From assembly GCA_020027365.1 (NCBI GenBank), contig JAHRAJ010000089.1, positions 1 through 7,082 of the forward strand: DNA of 7,082 bases, written 5' to 3'. The translations under genes and the position numbers were made by a program. The notes beneath the pieces are model-generated. The model was given only the letters and a program-made list of their open reading frames with translations, had not been told where the DNA came from and searched no databases. Positions 5,783 through 7,082 of this stretch are shown here, in pieces (positions within the stretch are counted from its first letter, which is position 1; each line of letters starts with the position of its first letter). The DNA is from Cenarchaeum sp. (GTDB taxonomy: Archaea; Thermoproteota; Nitrososphaeria; Nitrososphaerales; Nitrosopumilaceae).

Positions 5783-6190
5783 TCAGTGTTCACCATGACT
5801 AGTATCCTGACCGTAATTCAAGGCAAACGGACGCTGTTCCCGCAGCATCCGGTATGCGGCCACCAGCATCTTGTTGGCAGCGGCCACGGTTGCCCTGCCG
5901 TGGTTGCGCTTTCCCTTGAAAATCCTGTCGTAGAACGCGGAGATGTCAGAGGCGGGTGCGTAATACCTGTGGGTGTGGATGCTCTCGACCGGCACCCGCC
6001 GCATCATGTTGCCCCCGCGCTTGGTTGTGGATCCCATGTACGTGTGCTTGCCCGACGACCTTACCACCGGGACAATCCCGGCGTATGCCTCTAGCTTGGC
6101 GGCCGATGCAAACCTGCCGATGTCGTCAATCCCGACGGACACCGTCAGGGCCGTGTATGGCCACGCACCCAAGTTCTGCGGATAGCCGGG
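5783..6190 (-). pseudogene. IS110-family transposase, C-terminal remnant
   Basis: The minus-strand frame carries the C-terminal (Transposase_20) domain of IS110-type transposases in order. It has a decayed 'PGIG.YTAL' entry (PGYPQNLGAWPYTALTV), then DDIGRFASAAKLEAYAGIVP, RSSGKHTYMGSTTKRGGNMMRR, ISAFYDRIFKGKRNHGRATVAAANKML and YRMLREQRPF before the stop. IS110 enzymes also need an N-terminal RuvC-like DEDD domain of roughly 150 residues. Nothing resembling it is seen upstream (6190-6420) in any minus frame, and the entry motif is damaged. The frame stays open to 6259, but the extra residues are not family-like. The gene is therefore a truncated, inactive remnant. The surviving domain is well kept, which suggests fairly recent loss. 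Confidence 0.8.
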
Positions 6191-6424
6191 CGATCGGCGT
6201 GTTTTAACGCCATCCGTGTCATCGCCGTGCAAAAACGCGGAAAACCGCCATGCGATCAAATGTGGAGGGTGACGGCGCCGGATGATCGGTCACGCCAAGC
6301 AGCGTCGTCATGATCGCCGCCATCGGACCCGTCGTGCGGAGGCGGGAGTAGAAAGAGAGCTGGTGGAATGACTGCGGCGGTGTTGATGACGCGGCGGCCA
6401 TCCGTTTTCCAGTATCAGCGACGC
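6191..6424. other. Junction between the two transposase remnants
   Basis: Minus-strand frames are open here but match neither transposase family with confidence. The segment presumably contains the end of the IS630-type element, the lost portion of the IS110 element, or both. No terminal inverted repeat or target duplication could be recognised by eye. Confidence 0.3.
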
Positions 6425-7082
6425 CTTTTTCGTGTAAAACGGCACGGCCGAAAACTAACTTGTGCGTCCCGAGGAACGCGGAGATTGCCTTTTTCACGTC
6501 CTCAAACGTGACAGTGCTCGCCGTTCGGGAGGCGGCGCTTTGCCATGCCCCGGCATTCCCCGACGGGGTTTGGCCGGGGCACGCCGTCGGCATGAACGTC
6601 ATCCGGATTCCAGTCTGATTCGACGGTCCCGTGATGCTGGCGGTGTGCTGCGGCGCCTTGTCGTCCCATGCCACGGCCACGCGGTAGCACCGGCGGCGCA
6701 GCTCGCGCAGGAACGAGTGCGGCCGTGCCGTGGAACTTTGCACCCGCGGAACATCTGCTTGGCGCCCTTGTCGTCCCTGGCGCCGATCTGGATCCCCTGT
6801 GGCCGCCCGTTCCGACGTTGACCGTCGCCCTCGTACTACAGTACCTGTCGCCGGGGACGGTCGTACGTAAACACAGACTCGTCTACGAAGAACACCCCGA
6901 ACCCGCCCTCTTCATCTGGAAGACCCACAGCCTGACGGATCTGCCACCTGGCAAGCTCCTGCGGTGACGCGGTTGACGTGCACGTGCTGCGACTTTGGGA
7001 GTCACCGATCCTGCGCATGTCGGGTGCTTTGCGGTGTACGTGATGGCAAACTCGCGGGCTATCAGCTGCCGCGTCCCGAGGG
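6425..7082 (-). pseudogene. IS630-family transposase, frameshifted and cut by right edge
   Basis: Pieces of an IS630/DDE transposase follow one another on the minus strand in changing frames. First comes LGTRQLIAREFAITYTAKHP (7080-7021, the end of the DNA-binding half). Short pieces around 6980-7015 follow in more than one frame. Then come SPQELARWQ and GVFFVDESVFTYDRPRR (first catalytic Asp near 6883). After a stop, GARDDKGAKQMFR appears in the same frame. Next is SFLRELRRRCYRVAVAWDDKAPQH (second Asp near 6665). Another frame holds PRPNPVGECRGMAKRRLP (near 6570-6530), and a shift back gives TFEDVKKAISAFLGTHKL. The blocks match the order of archaeal IS630 proteins. At least four frame changes and one stop are needed, and the catalytic Glu of the 'NPxE' motif is Gly (NPVG). 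The gene is clearly dead. The 5' end lies beyond the window. Confidence 0.8.

Overview
The window looks like chromosomal DNA of a GC-rich ammonia-oxidising archaeon (Nitrososphaerota/Thaumarchaeota). A sponge-symbiont-like lineage such as Cenarchaeum would fit, but this is inference from gene content and style, not a database match. The grounds are an archaeal-type PurP protein, a bifunctional-nuclease (DUF151) protein, frequent ATA (Ile) and AGG (Arg) codons, GTG starts, and TATA-like boxes about 26 bp upstream of start codons with almost no leader.

Layout, left to right. (1) 1-144, minus: the first 48 codons of a small one-helix membrane protein that runs off the left edge. (2) 220-1317, plus: a PurP-family ATP-grasp ligase of purine synthesis, divergent from (1); each gene has its own TATA box in the 75-bp gap. 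(3) 1310-1828, minus: a DUF151 bifunctional-nuclease-family protein whose 3' end overlaps purP by 8 bp. (4) About 1852-3000: roughly 1.15 kb with no convincing gene, GC-rich on the left and clearly more AT-rich from about 2640. It contains a nested inverted repeat at 1895-1971. (5) 3002-3235 (or 3250), minus: a small AT-rich orphan gene with a weak HicB-like look. (6) About 3268-3550: a very GC-rich gene-free leader region. (7) 3589-5415, plus: the best-supported large gene, a tandem-CBS domain fused to a complete TrkH/KtrB potassium-transport subunit. (8) 5416-5782: gene-free. (9) 5783-6190, minus: the C-terminal domain of an IS110-family transposase with no N-terminal catalytic half. (10) 6425-7082, minus: a heavily frameshifted IS630-family transposase that runs off the right edge.

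The intact genes look like independent single-gene transcription units rather than an operon: purine synthesis, a nuclease-fold protein, potassium uptake and an unknown. The right quarter is a transposon graveyard. No CRISPR array, tRNA, rRNA or defence operon was found. The most interesting items are the CBS-TrkH fusion with no adjacent TrkA, the lost glycine loop in PurP, and the orphan small gene in an AT-rich pocket.
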